Source: Celoporthe dispersa
Taxonomy: Eukaryota; Ascomycota; Sordariomycetes; Diaporthales; Cryphonectriaceae
DNA length: 64,000 nt
Assembly (NCBI GenBank): GCA_016584495.1
Contig: WAID01000015.1
Coordinates: 1,426,501 to 1,490,500, forward strand
Direction: 5' to 3'
Shown here: positions 41,208 to 52,052 of the stretch, piece after piece
Numbering within the stretch: the first letter of the stretch is position 1
Layout of the letters: each line of letters starts with the position of its first letter
Position numbers and translations under genes: made by a program
Notes under the pieces: model-generated
Databases searched by the model: none
Seen by the model: only the letters and a program-made list of their open reading frames with translations
Told to the model about the DNA's origin: nothing

Positions 41208-43469
41208 TCAGTTGTCCAGCCCACCTCCATCTCCCTCATCTTCGTCATCCTCTGGCTCCTCATCCTCATCCCCCTGCTCGATATCACTATAATCATAGCG
41301 CGCAAGTCGGAGATGCTCAGCTAGGTTCTCGTCGTCCTCGCCATCATCTTCCTCCTCGGACTCTTCATCCTCGTCGTCCATTTCATCCTCGTCATACTCG
41401 CTGCCATCCTCGTAGTCGCTCGGCAGGCCGGGATTAATGCCGTTCTCATCCTCAACCGTCTGCAGAACCTCTTCGTCCTCGGCAGCGGTCTCGCGGCTAT
41501 CGCCCTCTGGCAGCTGCGACGGAGCGAGGCCTGCCGTCTTGAGCTTCTTAGGCGTCCTGTTGCTCGGGAAGAGATACGCTGAGCGTTTAGGCTTACGCCG
41601 CCGGCCCACGGTCTTGTATTTCTTGCCCCTGACCAGCTCCCACTCCGCTTCCGTCAGCTTCAGATCTGGGGTCGGGATGGCGATGCTCCGGACCGTGTCT
41701 AGGTCAGGCGTCACATCACGAGCCTGGAGCGCGGGCTCGAAGTCGCTATCGTGCAGTTCGCGTCCAAACTGGATCGCGCGCATCTTGCACTTCATGATTG
41801 CCCTAGCCTTGGCCCACAGCCCGCGGTGATACCACCCGCTCCCCTCAATGTCGCACGTGGGCCGCACAGGAGCATCGGCAAGCAGTTTCACCAGCAGGGG
41901 GTCAGTGATGTCGCAGACCTGCCAGACCTTACCGTCCTCGCTGTATGTTTTCCCATCAAACATGTGTGAGTCGGCATTCTCGTCGATCGTCCCCTTGACA
42001 CCCGCGAGGTCGCGCTTGCGGATCTCCTGCCACATCTCACCCATCATGCCGATCTCGAGCCGTCGAAGTCGGAATATCAGGCACTGGTAGATGCGGCTGG
42101 ATGGATCTGCCCTGGGGTCATAGCCGTATTTGACTAGGGCATCACGCCACGGCCCGCCCTTGAACTGGTAGCCTGCGAACTGGATTGCGTTCTTGACGAT
42201 CTGCTGGGACAGATTCGTTGGAATGCGCTTCTCTGGGTGGTCGGGGTCATATGCGAGGGTCACGAGCCGGTTGATGATGGATCGCCGCGTCCAGACTGGT
42301 CGTTCCTCCATACACACCCTCATGGCGCGGACAACGTCGTCGAACATAGGGTCCCGGATGGGCGGTCGGCCAGAGGGGGCCGGCGGAATGGGATCCCAAA
42401 TGCCGATGAAATGCCCAACAGACTTGATTTTGGCAGTGGTGTTGACCATCTCAAACCCGCCGTCGTCTCTGTTGACCGCCCTCACATAAGGATTTTGAGA
42501 GTAGTGATAGTAGTAAGGGATGGAGACTTGCGTCATGAGTGGTGGTGCGACGATGTCTTGGTTTGTGGATGTATCTGTTCCAGGTCTGACGGAGAACTGT
42601 CGGAACTTCGATACTAAGCCAGGCAGCACGCGTCAGCGTATCATTACCACACAATAGGAACAGGGGGGAGGGTGGGTGAAGGGAGAGAGAAGACAGGATT
42701 GAACATACCGTCGCCTGACATGATCTTTTCTGTAAAATTGTTCATAAAAGCGTTGTTCTTCATCGAGTAATTGAAGTCGGCCATGCCACGGTATCGGTGG
42801 GTGTGTTTTATGATGCCCACAGCCTCAGCCTGGTATTTGCCGACATTGTCCTGTAGTTTCCTCCGCAAGATTTTGGGCTCATCGAGTTGCGCCTTGGATC
42901 TAAATGCTGTGGAATGGTCCTTGTCTGGCTCTCCGGTGGGCTTGTCGACAACTCCCTGCCACGGTTCATCGCTGGCCCTCTTGCGTTTGCGCCCGGTCCG
43001 TCTGGGCACCGTGATCTTGAAAACCACATTGTGAGATGGGGCGTAGTGAGACATCATTGGTCGCGAGGTGGGATCATGAGGGTGAAGATAGATGGGTACG
43101 GAAAGCTGAGGGTTTCCGGCATCCAGGACCTAGGCCGAGAGTCAGCACCGTACTCGTGAGAAGGGACCAGCGGACTGCAGCTTACGGCTTGAAATTGTGG
43201 GTTGGGACCAAACGTCTTCATGCCTTTGTCAACGTCCATGATCAGAAACGGGTGCTCGATAGCAGAAATGGTCCTCGAAGGGATCTTGAAGGCCGGGGCC
43301 TGGGGTGCCTCCCTGTTCCTCCCTGCTCATCGTCCTCATCTAGCTCATCTTGTCCCTCCTGCTCATCCTGCTCATACTGGTTGTCGCCATCCAAGGAAGA
43401 AGCTGAGTCCGACTCCTGGCTCAGAGCCGCCTCGCTCTCCTCAGCATCGGTGGTCTCCATTGCCTGCAT
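41208..43469 (-). CDS. RNA polymerase III factor TFIIIC subunit 5 (Tfc1/Sfc1-like); one frame break
   Basis: Subunit of TFIIIC, which binds the A box of tRNA genes. Exons 43469-43186, 43129-42709 and 42613-41208, with introns of 56 and 95 bp (GTAAGC/GTATGT donors), give 703 aa if one base is added in exon 1. The N-terminus is acidic (Glu/Asp-rich, residues 5-50). The conserved start AFKIPSRTISAIEHPFLI and DVDKGMKTFG follow, but in a different frame from the initiating ATG. The switch lies near the G3 (CCC on the plus strand) run 43321-43323. The middle has VWTRRSIINRLVTLAYDP and PWRDALVKYGYDPRADPSS, typical of the tau95 DNA-binding domain. The C-terminus is again a long Asp/Glu tract. A start at the internal Met at 43239 is possible but would cut conserved sequence. 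Confidence 0.9.
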
Positions 43470-45379
43470 GCTGAGAGCAAGGCTGTGACGAGGCGCAATG
43501 AGCCTGTCGCTATCTCAAGATAAACTGAACGATATGCTTTCCCTTGGTTGGAGCCCTCGGTATCTTGTTGGAAGCGGTACTTCGTTGGGCGGTGCCCACT
43601 TTACACACTTGGGAGCTGGGAGTATGCGGCGAGAGGCGAGAGACGATCTGCCGAATAGTCACTTCGCATCTGGGGATCCTCTTGTCTGACAGGGATATGT
43701 CTGCTTGTAGGAGAGAAAGAGAAAAAAGAAAGAAAAAAAGAAAGGGTTGCCAGGAAGTAAGACATCAAAACGCGTGCGTCTGCCAGAGGTTCTTCAGCCA
43801 GAGGCACCGGTGGTTCACTGGGGTGCTGCAGGCCTGTCTGATATTGAACCCACCAGCTGGCGACCAGTCGTCAGGCCCCCGGCGCAGAGACTCGAATTGC
43901 TGAGGGCGGGTTCTAATCTTAGCGTATCAGCCCCCCCCCCCTCGGCTAAAGGAGAAGGGTGGCTCTGCAGGATCGTTGCTGCCGCTAGAGCACCTGGCTA
44001 GGCGTACCACCCACTGGGGCGTGTTTTTCCGAGAAAGCAGGTACGGCAGGTTGGGCAGGACTCAGCTGAGGCCCAGGCAGAAACCCCACCCCGTCTCGCC
44101 CATGCAGCAGGCAATTTGGCCAAGTCAACCCAGTGTCAAATGATCAATCCAGCCTGGAATGCATCATTCTCCCGCCTGAGCCCCACACAAATGGACCAGG
44201 CCTGGCGCCAACCCTGAAAGCGAAAGGCCCAGCGCAGCACCACCCCAGCCAGGAGCGCATGGACCTGTGTCGTCGTTACGGCATCAATCGACACGCCTAA
44301 GCATTACTCGTACAGCACGGTCTCTGGACGTCCTGTCCTCATTGCACACTCTCGATCCAGCCTTGACCGACCACAACCTGATCCTGCCTCGTTCCCCTCC
44401 TGTTCCCCTCCACCACGCGAGGGACCGTCTTTCACCTTTTCTTCGACCGAAGAAGACCGACCTTCTTCTTTCATCGGATTGGTGAAACCCAGAGTCGCCC
44501 TCCGTCTCCTGCAGGTACTCGCCCAATTGGCCACGGATGCCCTCCAGAGGCCCCCAAGACGCCAACGGCTCGTCATCATCCAACGGTAAATAATACCTGC
44601 GCGCCTGCACCCTGCGCGCTGCACGCTTCACCTGCCTTCGCGACCTACCCACACAACGACGTCGCTCCGAGGGCTGTGGTCATTTCCATACCTGCCTACC
44701 TGCCTCGCCTACAGCTTGCCCACCACCAGCCCTTACCTAACCCCCTGGTACCATCATCTACGGGCCGGCACTTAATGCTACCTCCTCAAATCATCCTGCC
44801 TCCCGCTTACGACGAACCCCTGTCGCCGACCCTTCCTTGAATCACGACCTCACTCCTCCGAGCCCTTGATCTCTGAATCGAGCTTCGTTCGCATCGTCGT
44901 CACGGGAGGTCTCCTTGTCGCGCATCAGCCCACCTCCTGGCCGGCGAATTGGTTCTCGAGCACCGCTCTCACGCCTGCCGCCCTGCCCGTCACCCACCAG
45001 CACCATCAGCTCTCCCGAAGCACAAACAGCGAGACTGGCCTGGACGTGGACCAAAACCCCTTGATCCGTCGTCGAGGCTGCTACCGCCGTTCCCTGCTAT
45101 TCTGCGAGGTTGAACAGGTAGAGAGTCCTCCAGCACTTATCGCCTCCCCCCTTGCCCCCTCCTCTCGCCTTACAGCTCCCGATCACTGGATATAAGCTTG
45201 TCCAACAGACACATTCCTAGCCAGCCTGGTGCGCCCGCGCCCGGGGTTGCTCGCCGATGCGCCCCCCCCCCCTCTCCTCTCTTTCCACCTGACACCCCAT
45301 CCGTCCTGCCACGACGTGAATCAACCACTGGTGGCGACGTTACTGACTATCTTTAGCAGAGAAGCAATTGTCTTCGAAG
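43470..45379. promoter_or_regulatory. divergent intergenic region, TFIIIC subunit / PP2A-B56
   Basis: 1.9 kb. It contains C11 runs at 43931-43941 and 45262-45272. From about 44270 on it is strongly pyrimidine-rich on the plus strand and looks like a long, possibly spliced, 5' leader of the B56 gene. No independent gene is recognisable. Confidence 0.5.
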
Positions 45380-47548
45380 ATGAAGCGCTTCAGCCAGAGA
45401 GTCGTAGTGAGCCCACGCGCCCTGGACCGCAGCTTCTCCTGCTGCATTCCTATAGCGCTTCTGCTGTACCCTCCAAGTCAGACCGCCCGCGACACGCTAA
45501 TGACAGCCCCGACTGCAGCTCTCACGCGGGAAGGACTCGAGCAAGTCCTCCAAGAAGAAGGATTCAAAAGACGGTACCGCTTCCCCCAACAGTGGCTCAG
45601 CTAGCCAGAACTCCCCAACCATCACTCCCTCGTCCTCCACGTCGACTCTCAACGACATCCGGAACAAGCCTCTCCCCCCGAATAGTGCTGGAACAAATGA
45701 AGGCGGTGCAGGCGCCGCAGGGCAGTCACCCCTCAGCAACATGACTTCTGCTCAGGGAGCTGGCGCATTTGCTGGCGGTTCGCCCCAGCCTGCAAATGGA
45801 GCTGCACCCCAGCGCGGCACCCTGCCGCCCACCGTCATCATCAGCCCCAGTGCACCTGTGAGCTCCATCCCAAGAACCTCCATTCCAAGCTATGCGACAG
45901 TGCTGACATGCCACCCGACGATAGCACGTCCCACCACCTGGCGCCGCCGAGACGATGCCCCACGACCTTGCGCCCCCGAAAGCCGGACAGAAGTCCTTGA
46001 TGTTCGATCGCCTTGCGTCCACGCCAAAGGACGTCCCTGAAGGTCTCAGGACGCCCAAGCGGCAGCATTCGTCTCGATTCGATATCTCGCCGCACCGCGA
46101 GCTGGAGAAGCTCCCCGGATTCCACGAAGTACCCCCCAACCGTCGGCAAGAGCTCTTCATGCAGAAGATTGATCAGTGCAATGTCATTTTCGACTTCAAC
46201 GACGCCAGCGGCGATATGAAGTCCAAGGAGATCAAGCGGCTGGCGCTCCACGAGCTGCTCGACTATGTCGCTAATAACCGGCAGGTCATCACCGAGCCGA
46301 TGTACCCAAGAGTCGTCGAAATGTTCTCCAAGAACCTCTTCCGCCCTCTGCCCCCGCCCATGAACCCCCAGGGCGAGGCCTTTGACCCGGAGGAGGACGA
46401 GCCCGTCCTGGAAGTGGCCTGGCCGCACATCCAGGTCGTCTACGAATTCTTCTTGCGCTTCATCGAGAGTCAAGATTTTAACACAAATATTGCCAAGGCC
46501 TACATCGACCACGGATTTGTCCTCCGCCTCCTTGAGCTGTTTGACTCGGAAGACCCTCGCGAGAGAGATTTCCTCAAGACGACCTTGCACCGGATATACG
46601 GCAAGTTCCTCAACCTGCGAAGCTTCATCCGTAGGTCAATCAACAATGTCTTCTTCCACTTCGTGTACGAGACGGAGAGGTTCAACGGGGTTGCCGAGCT
46701 TCTTGAGATACTCGGGTCCATTATTAATGGTTTCGCCCTTCCCCTGAAGGAGGAGCACAAGTTGTTCCTCACCCGCACCCTGATACCGTTGCACAAAGCG
46801 AAGAGCCTGAGTATGTATCATCCGCAACTCGCCTACTGCATCGTCCAGTTCCTGGAGAAGGATGCGTCTCTCACGGAGGAGGTGGTGCTCGGCCTCCTGC
46901 GGTACTGGCCCAAGGTCAACAGTACCAAGGAGGTCATGTTTCTGAATGAGGTGGAGGACATCTTTGAGGTCATGGATCCGGCAGAATTCGCAAAGGTCCA
47001 GGAGCCCTTGTTCCATCAATTGGCCAAATCGGTGGCAAGCCCGCATTTCCAGGTTGCAGAGCGTGCTCTGTACTTCTGGAACAACGAGTACTTCTGTAAT
47101 CTCGTCAGCGACAACGTGGAGATCATCCTTCCCATCATGTTCGCCCCGCTGTACGAGAATTCCAAGGGCCACTGGAATCGGTAAGGAGATGTGTCTGTTG
47201 ACTCGTGGGGCCCTCAGCTAACAACCGAGCAGGACAATCCATGGCATGGTCTACAACGCCATGAAGCTCTTCATGGAGATCAACCCCCAGCTCTTCGATG
47301 ACTGTTCCCAGGAGTACACAGAGCATCAGAACAGCGCCGCTGCGAGGGAGAATCAGAGGGAGCGCAAGTGGGCTGCGATCCAGGAGCTGGCCAACAAGCA
47401 GAAGATGAACGGGAAGGCTGCCAACTCGACAGCGGACAACGACGGCACTGAAGACAACCAGAAGAGGCTTGATTCTCTCAGACTGCAGGACCGCCCTGTC
47501 ATGCACGAGAGGCAAGACTCGGTGAGCTCAGCGAGAAGCCAACGATGA
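45380..47548 (+). CDS. rts1: PP2A regulatory subunit B56 (Rts1/ParA-like)
   Basis: Targets the PP2A holoenzyme; the fungal homologue is involved in septation and stress responses. Exons 45380-45406, 45519-45857, 45925-47180 and 47233-47548 total 646 codons (645 aa) in perfect frame; introns are 112, 67 and 52 bp. Exon 1 is only 27 nt and encodes MKRFSQRVV, matching the MK.FSQRV start of homologues. A Ser/Lys/Pro-rich disordered region follows (SKKKDSKDG, PLPPNSAG, APQRGTLPPTVIISPSAP). The B56 core starts at about KLPGFHEVPPNRRQELF and continues through HIQVVYEFFLRF, DFNTNIAKAYIDH, DPRERDFLKTTLHRIYGKF, NEVEDIFEVMDP and ALYFWNNEYF. The tail is charged. The protein is highly conserved, so identity is certain; the name Rts1 is by homology. 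Confidence 0.96.
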
Positions 47549-48500
47549 TGACCTCGTGCTTCTCCAATTGCTATCTAGCCAGGGCAGAGACTACGAACGT
47601 GATTCTTTCGAGGCTCGCCAGATTGTCATTGGGGAAATGGACACTGGCCTCTTGCGACAAGCGCAAGGGCTTGAGCCACTATGTTGGCTCAACCTGCACT
47701 CGAGAGAGAGAGTGTGTTTACGCACAGACGGAGTTTGGGAATGAGAACTGGTGTGGAGTGGAGCAGTAGCGTGGTGACCATCATTCAAGCATGCATGGCC
47801 TCTGTTGCTGGCCGGGCTCGACAATCGCTGAATGCGTCTTACCATAGCGAGCGTTGTTCGTTCAGTTGATGTTTACACCGATTGCTTTCTTGCGGGGAAG
47901 CCTAGGTATGGTTCTTATGAAGATTGACGGCCAGGAGAGTTGATATCGGATACGGGGCGACCTTATAAAAGATGGGAGGTAACCAGGGCGGATTTCACGG
48001 AGAGGCTTCTTCTACCTGCCCGTGGAGGAGGATCAGGGACGGTCCTTTGAGGGAACGATGAGTCGAGCTGGAGCAGGAGGGAATCCTCTTTTATTGTACA
48101 GATTCTTTTCTTATTCAACGACCAATTCTTCTGAAACCCGTCAGAGTCTAGGGTAAAAGACGGCGTACTCAATGGTTCTTCTAGGCGAGAGGGAGAGGGA
48201 GAGAGACACTTCTGGCAAGCACACACACACACACTACACAATACCCTGCGTGGTCTCACAATGTTGGTGCTAGTCACGCAGTGCCTCCCCTGTTATGCGG
48301 CGTCGTCATGGACATGATACGCCTCCGATTATTCCCCTTCAAGTCGGGTCATTCTGCTAGAAAATTTTAATCTTAAGGCTACTCCTCAGGGCTTATTGAA
48401 TACAGCTATGAGTGCGGACGCAGATCATCTCGGTTCACTCGCCACCCGACCCACACCGTCATCTCATCTTTATCTACGGGTCTAGCCTCCCCTCAGTAAT
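47549..48500. other. intergenic region between convergent B56 and CID genes
   Basis: Contains the 3' ends of both genes and a short (CA)n run at about 48221-48233. No gene is recognisable. Confidence 0.5.
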
Positions 48501-50558
48501 TCACCAGCCTCGGCCCCTGCCATACCCCCCTCTGCCTCGATACCCGCCATTTTCCCTTCCTCCCCTCCCACCATAGCCATATCCACCACCCTCCTCCTGC
48601 TGCTGCTGCTGCTGAGGTGGTGGTGGTGGTCCAGGCGGTGGTGGGGGTGGAGGAACCCAGCCGCCGACCCAGCCTCCTTGCGGGGGCACTGGCGGCATTG
48701 GAGGCGCGATCCCAGCGTTGTTAGGTGGTGGAAACCAGCCTTGAGCTGTTGGCTGTGGCAGACCAGATCCGGCGGGCGGCATGCCGTGAAGCGGGGGAGG
48801 AGGCCACTGGCCTTGGTAATGTGGAGGGGGTGGCGGCGGCGGCGGCGGCGGCGGCGCATTCCAAGGGTCGAAGCTGGGCTGAGGCGGGCGCTGTTGAGGC
48901 GGAGGGGGTACGCCGCCGGCGTTTGGTGGGAAGTGAGGTGCGGCGGGAAAATTGGAAGGGCCGGAAGGCGGTTGGCGGAACTGTTGGTGTGGTGGATTTG
49001 TTGGGATGAATATCGGTGGTGGAAAGTTGTTTGGCGTGTTGTTCGCAGAGGAACCGAGTGCTCGGGGTGGTGAGTACGAATTGCGTGAGCGAGATCCGCC
49101 ATCCTGTCCTCGCCGTGGAGGGGATTGAGATCGAGAGCGAGAGCGAGAGTAGCTGCGAGAACGTCGGCGGCTGGTGCGCCTCTGTCCGCTGCGAGATCTG
49201 CTCCAGCTGGCGTCCCTTGGCCTCGATCGGCTTCGACTCTGGTCCTTACTCCGGCTTCGACTCCGCGAGGCCGAGATTCGACGTCGCTTGTGGACTGGCC
49301 GAGATGAGCTCCTGCTCGACAGACGACCCCTCTCTCGACCACGACTCGGCGAACGACTGCGGCTAGCTGAGCGTGATGAGCCCCTCCGTCCTCTGTCGTC
49401 ATCAATGTCCATTGCATCGCCATTCTTCCGCCTCGTCTTCATCTTCTCGCAGAAAGCTCTTGACCAGCCGTAGTACGTCTCGCCACCAACAATATCACCC
49501 ATCTCATCCCGCTCGAGGATCTCGCCCATCTGGCTGACATCCACCACCGAGGCGTCGCCGTCAAGCCGGACGTCCTTGGCGTAGATTTTGTCCACATCGC
49601 CCAGCAGCTTCTTCACGGCGTCGACGAGGTTTTTGTCAGCAGGCCCGCTGGCGAGCTGTAGCGGCTTGATCATGGAGGGGTTCATTGGTCGTGTCGAGTT
49701 CGGCTCGATGACAGGGAGCCAGTTTGCGGCGGGGAGGTCATACCACGGCGCGGAGGGGTCGCCGTGCATGGAGGGGGAGGATGTAGGGCACGTCTCGTCT
49801 GGATGCTGACGAGACCTTGTTTGTCTTTTGTGCGACATCCCCACTGCCAAGCTCCGACTCTATGGACTTGGGCCCTTCCGCGACTGCTGTGCGCAGTTTA
49901 ACGACGAGCGGGTCTGAGAAGTACTCCTTCTGCTGCCACAGCTGGATCAGGTCCTGTAGCTTCTTCTCGTGCTTGGGAGCATTGGTGAAAGCCGCAGCGC
50001 TCCTGAACAGGGGAGGGAGGAGCGGTGCAAGCTCGTCGAGGAAGTCTCGGTGCTGTGTGCGGTTCTTGACATGGAAGAAGACGTCGTTCAGGATGTAAAG
50101 GAGGTGTAGTCTCCTCCTCTTCGCCGACGGCTTAGGCGCGGTTCCATTCTTGACGTCACCGCCAGCAGACTGCTGCTGCTGCTGCTGCTGTTGCTGCTGT
50201 TGCTGCTGTTGCGTGTTGGCAAGGGCAAGCAGATACTTTCCCAAGGCTGCCGTCCTTGCAGGCGACCGGATCAGATGTTTCAGCATCCACCGCTTGCACT
50301 TCTGTAGCGGGCGAGAGAAGAATATAAGCACATGTCTAGATCTCTGGGAGAACAGAGATGGTGCGGCATTGGAGCAGCGGTGGTGGTGTTCCAAACCTGA
50401 ACGTTGGCTGGTGAGCACCGGGCGGCCGCGGCGCTGAGAAGGCCGTGCAGCTGCTCGATCTCGTCGCGCGGGCACGGGGCCAAGTCGGCGTCGGCATCGG
50501 GCTTGAGGAGGGACGCGAGGAGGCTGGCCTTTGCGATCGTGAGCTGCGCGGCGGCCAT
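48501..50558 (-). CDS. CID-domain, RS/proline-rich RNA-processing protein; one frame break
   Basis: 653 aa from exons 50558-50397 and 50301-48501 after removing one base; the intron 50302-50396 starts GTTTGG and ends CAG. The N-terminal ~150 residues form an RNA polymerase II CTD-interacting domain (RWMLKHLIRSPART, LHLLYILNDVFFH), interrupted by a polyglutamine run of 14. The middle is conserved in fungal homologues (GDPSAPWYDLPAANWLPVIEP, VDKIYAKDVRLDG). Then come an RS-rich region (residues about 300-380) and a Pro/Gly-rich tail with polyP, Q6 and RGG-like repeats, as in CHERP/SCAF-type splicing or 3'-processing factors. The frame breaks at the G5 run 49773-49777 (C5 on the coding strand): DVPYILP is in one frame and MHGDPSAPWYD in the next. 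A precise role is inferred. Confidence 0.85.
50165..50211. repeat. CTG/TTG repeat encoding polyglutamine
   Basis: About 14 CAG/CAA codons on the coding (minus) strand within the CID domain of the gene above. CAA interruptions would help stabilise the repeat. Confidence 0.85.
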
Positions 50559-51461
50559 GATGGGCGAGACTTCGAGGGGTGATGTGGGCGGCTAGGTGTG
50601 CCTCTTTTGCCCAGGAAGGGGAGGTGTATAGGCGGTAATTAGGCGCGTGAGGTTGTCATGAGCGCAGGTGGGGTGCCTCGAGAGAGGGAAAGAGAGAGCG
50701 TGAGAGAGAGAGAAAAAGACGCGAAAGAGGCTTTACTTTCTCGCGAGACCTGGCTCGAGAGAGCTAACACGACAAGGGAGCTGCAGCGAAAAAAGATTCT
50801 AGGGGTCTGGGGATGGCCTAAATTCTAGACCAGGGTGGGGCCGCGCACTAAAACCGGCCGCTCGGCCACCTTTGACACCCCTCTGGCGGTAAGGCTCCGG
50901 CTGGACAAGCCGTTCAAGAGTGGACTGCTCCAACAATGACCTTTTCCCTCTCGATTCCTCTCTCCTCTGCCCGTCTTTCCCTTTCCTACCTTGCCTTGAC
51001 AGACCTCTTCCGAAATTGATTTACCATGAAGTCTCGGAGACTTACTCTTCGAGCCGTTCACACTTGGCCTTCAGAGAGCGGTATCTCATCAGCTCTACCG
51101 CTTCTTGCGCAGCTTCAACTTATTCACTCGAGGATGGAATAAGGCTCGCTCTTCAATTGAGTGTGATGAGGGGAGAAAGTGAGAAGCCATATGATCATTC
51201 TCTCTGGCATACCTGAAAATTAATTGTACATGCACAACCCTTGCGCAGATGGCTCAGCTGGCCTCCCAAGCGAGCGTCTTATGCCTGCCCCACGACTTCA
51301 GAATGTCCCTGGCTGGACTGCAGTATTTCTCGAGTACTTCATGATCGAGATGTGCCCCCTCTGTGCGTTTTCTGAACCTCAGAACTGCCCATGCCCCCCG
51401 GGTTTTAATCCTCTCCTAAGCAGCACCCACTGTGTTGGCAAGCGGCGGCTGAGCCACTCCC
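50559..51461. other. intergenic region upstream of the CID gene
   Basis: Holds the CID promoter (GA-rich at 50690-50730) and the 3' end of the small minus-strand gene. A tRNA-like A-box string near 51250 lacks a matching B box. Confidence 0.5.
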
Positions 51462-52052
51462 TCATATATCTGAGAATCGATCGCCTTTCTTGCTCCGGAA
51501 CGGTGTCGAGCTCTCGTATTTGCTCTTCTCTAAGACACGCTCCTTCTCCGTAGTCGGTGCATGTCTCGTCGGCGCGGGTTCGCATTGTTCCCTACTCGGT
51601 GACCCTACGGGGTCCATGTTCGGTTCGCCCCCGTTCCGCGGGCCTACACCACCTCCCATTGTGGATGAGGAGCCGGGCTTTGACGGTACATCGCTGCCGT
51701 ACTCGAGCGACTCAATCATGCTCTTCTTCTTCCGCTGCTCCTCAAGGCGGGCCTGTCGATCGGCGTTGATGCTGCGCTTGGCGACGACGTATGCGCCAGC
51801 TCCGGCTACGGAGGACATGCTGTTAGATGAGGTTGTCGAGATGATTGTAGTCGTACGGCCTTACCAACGCAGAGAGAGCCCCAGCCCAGCCTACAGGTCG
51901 TGTTCTTGTCAGCCAGGAAACGTTATCATCACCTTGCCCAGGGGTGTTGCGCACCAGAAGGATTTGACCTGTTCGGGAATTGCCGTCAGTACAAAATTGA
52001 TGAAAAGGATCGTACGATCTGGAAATGGCCCTGGGAAACCCACAGTGTTCAT
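51462..52052 (-). CDS. small fungal membrane protein (DUF4748-like), 5' end uncertain
   Basis: The well-supported part is the last exon, encoding AYVVAKRSINADRQARLEEQ and KKKSMIESLEYG, a Lys/Arg-rich helix followed by a polar Pro/Ser/Gly tail, stop at 51462. Upstream exons are small. In one model exon 51890-51865 joins exon 51805 and gives ARLGWGSLCVAGAGAY, a likely single membrane helix, preceded by NPSGAQHPW; this looks best as a protein, but I cannot place an in-phase ATG. In the other model ATG 52052-51933, 51890-51865 and 51819-51462 give 167 aa in frame but need a 42-bp intron and lose the hydrophobic helix. Family recognition (mitochondrial or membrane-anchored DUF4748) is from memory. 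Function is unknown. Confidence 0.55.

Noticed and set aside
51246..51310. tRNA-like A-box string (TGGCTCAGCTGG)
   Set aside because: No matching B box or cloverleaf could be drawn downstream.
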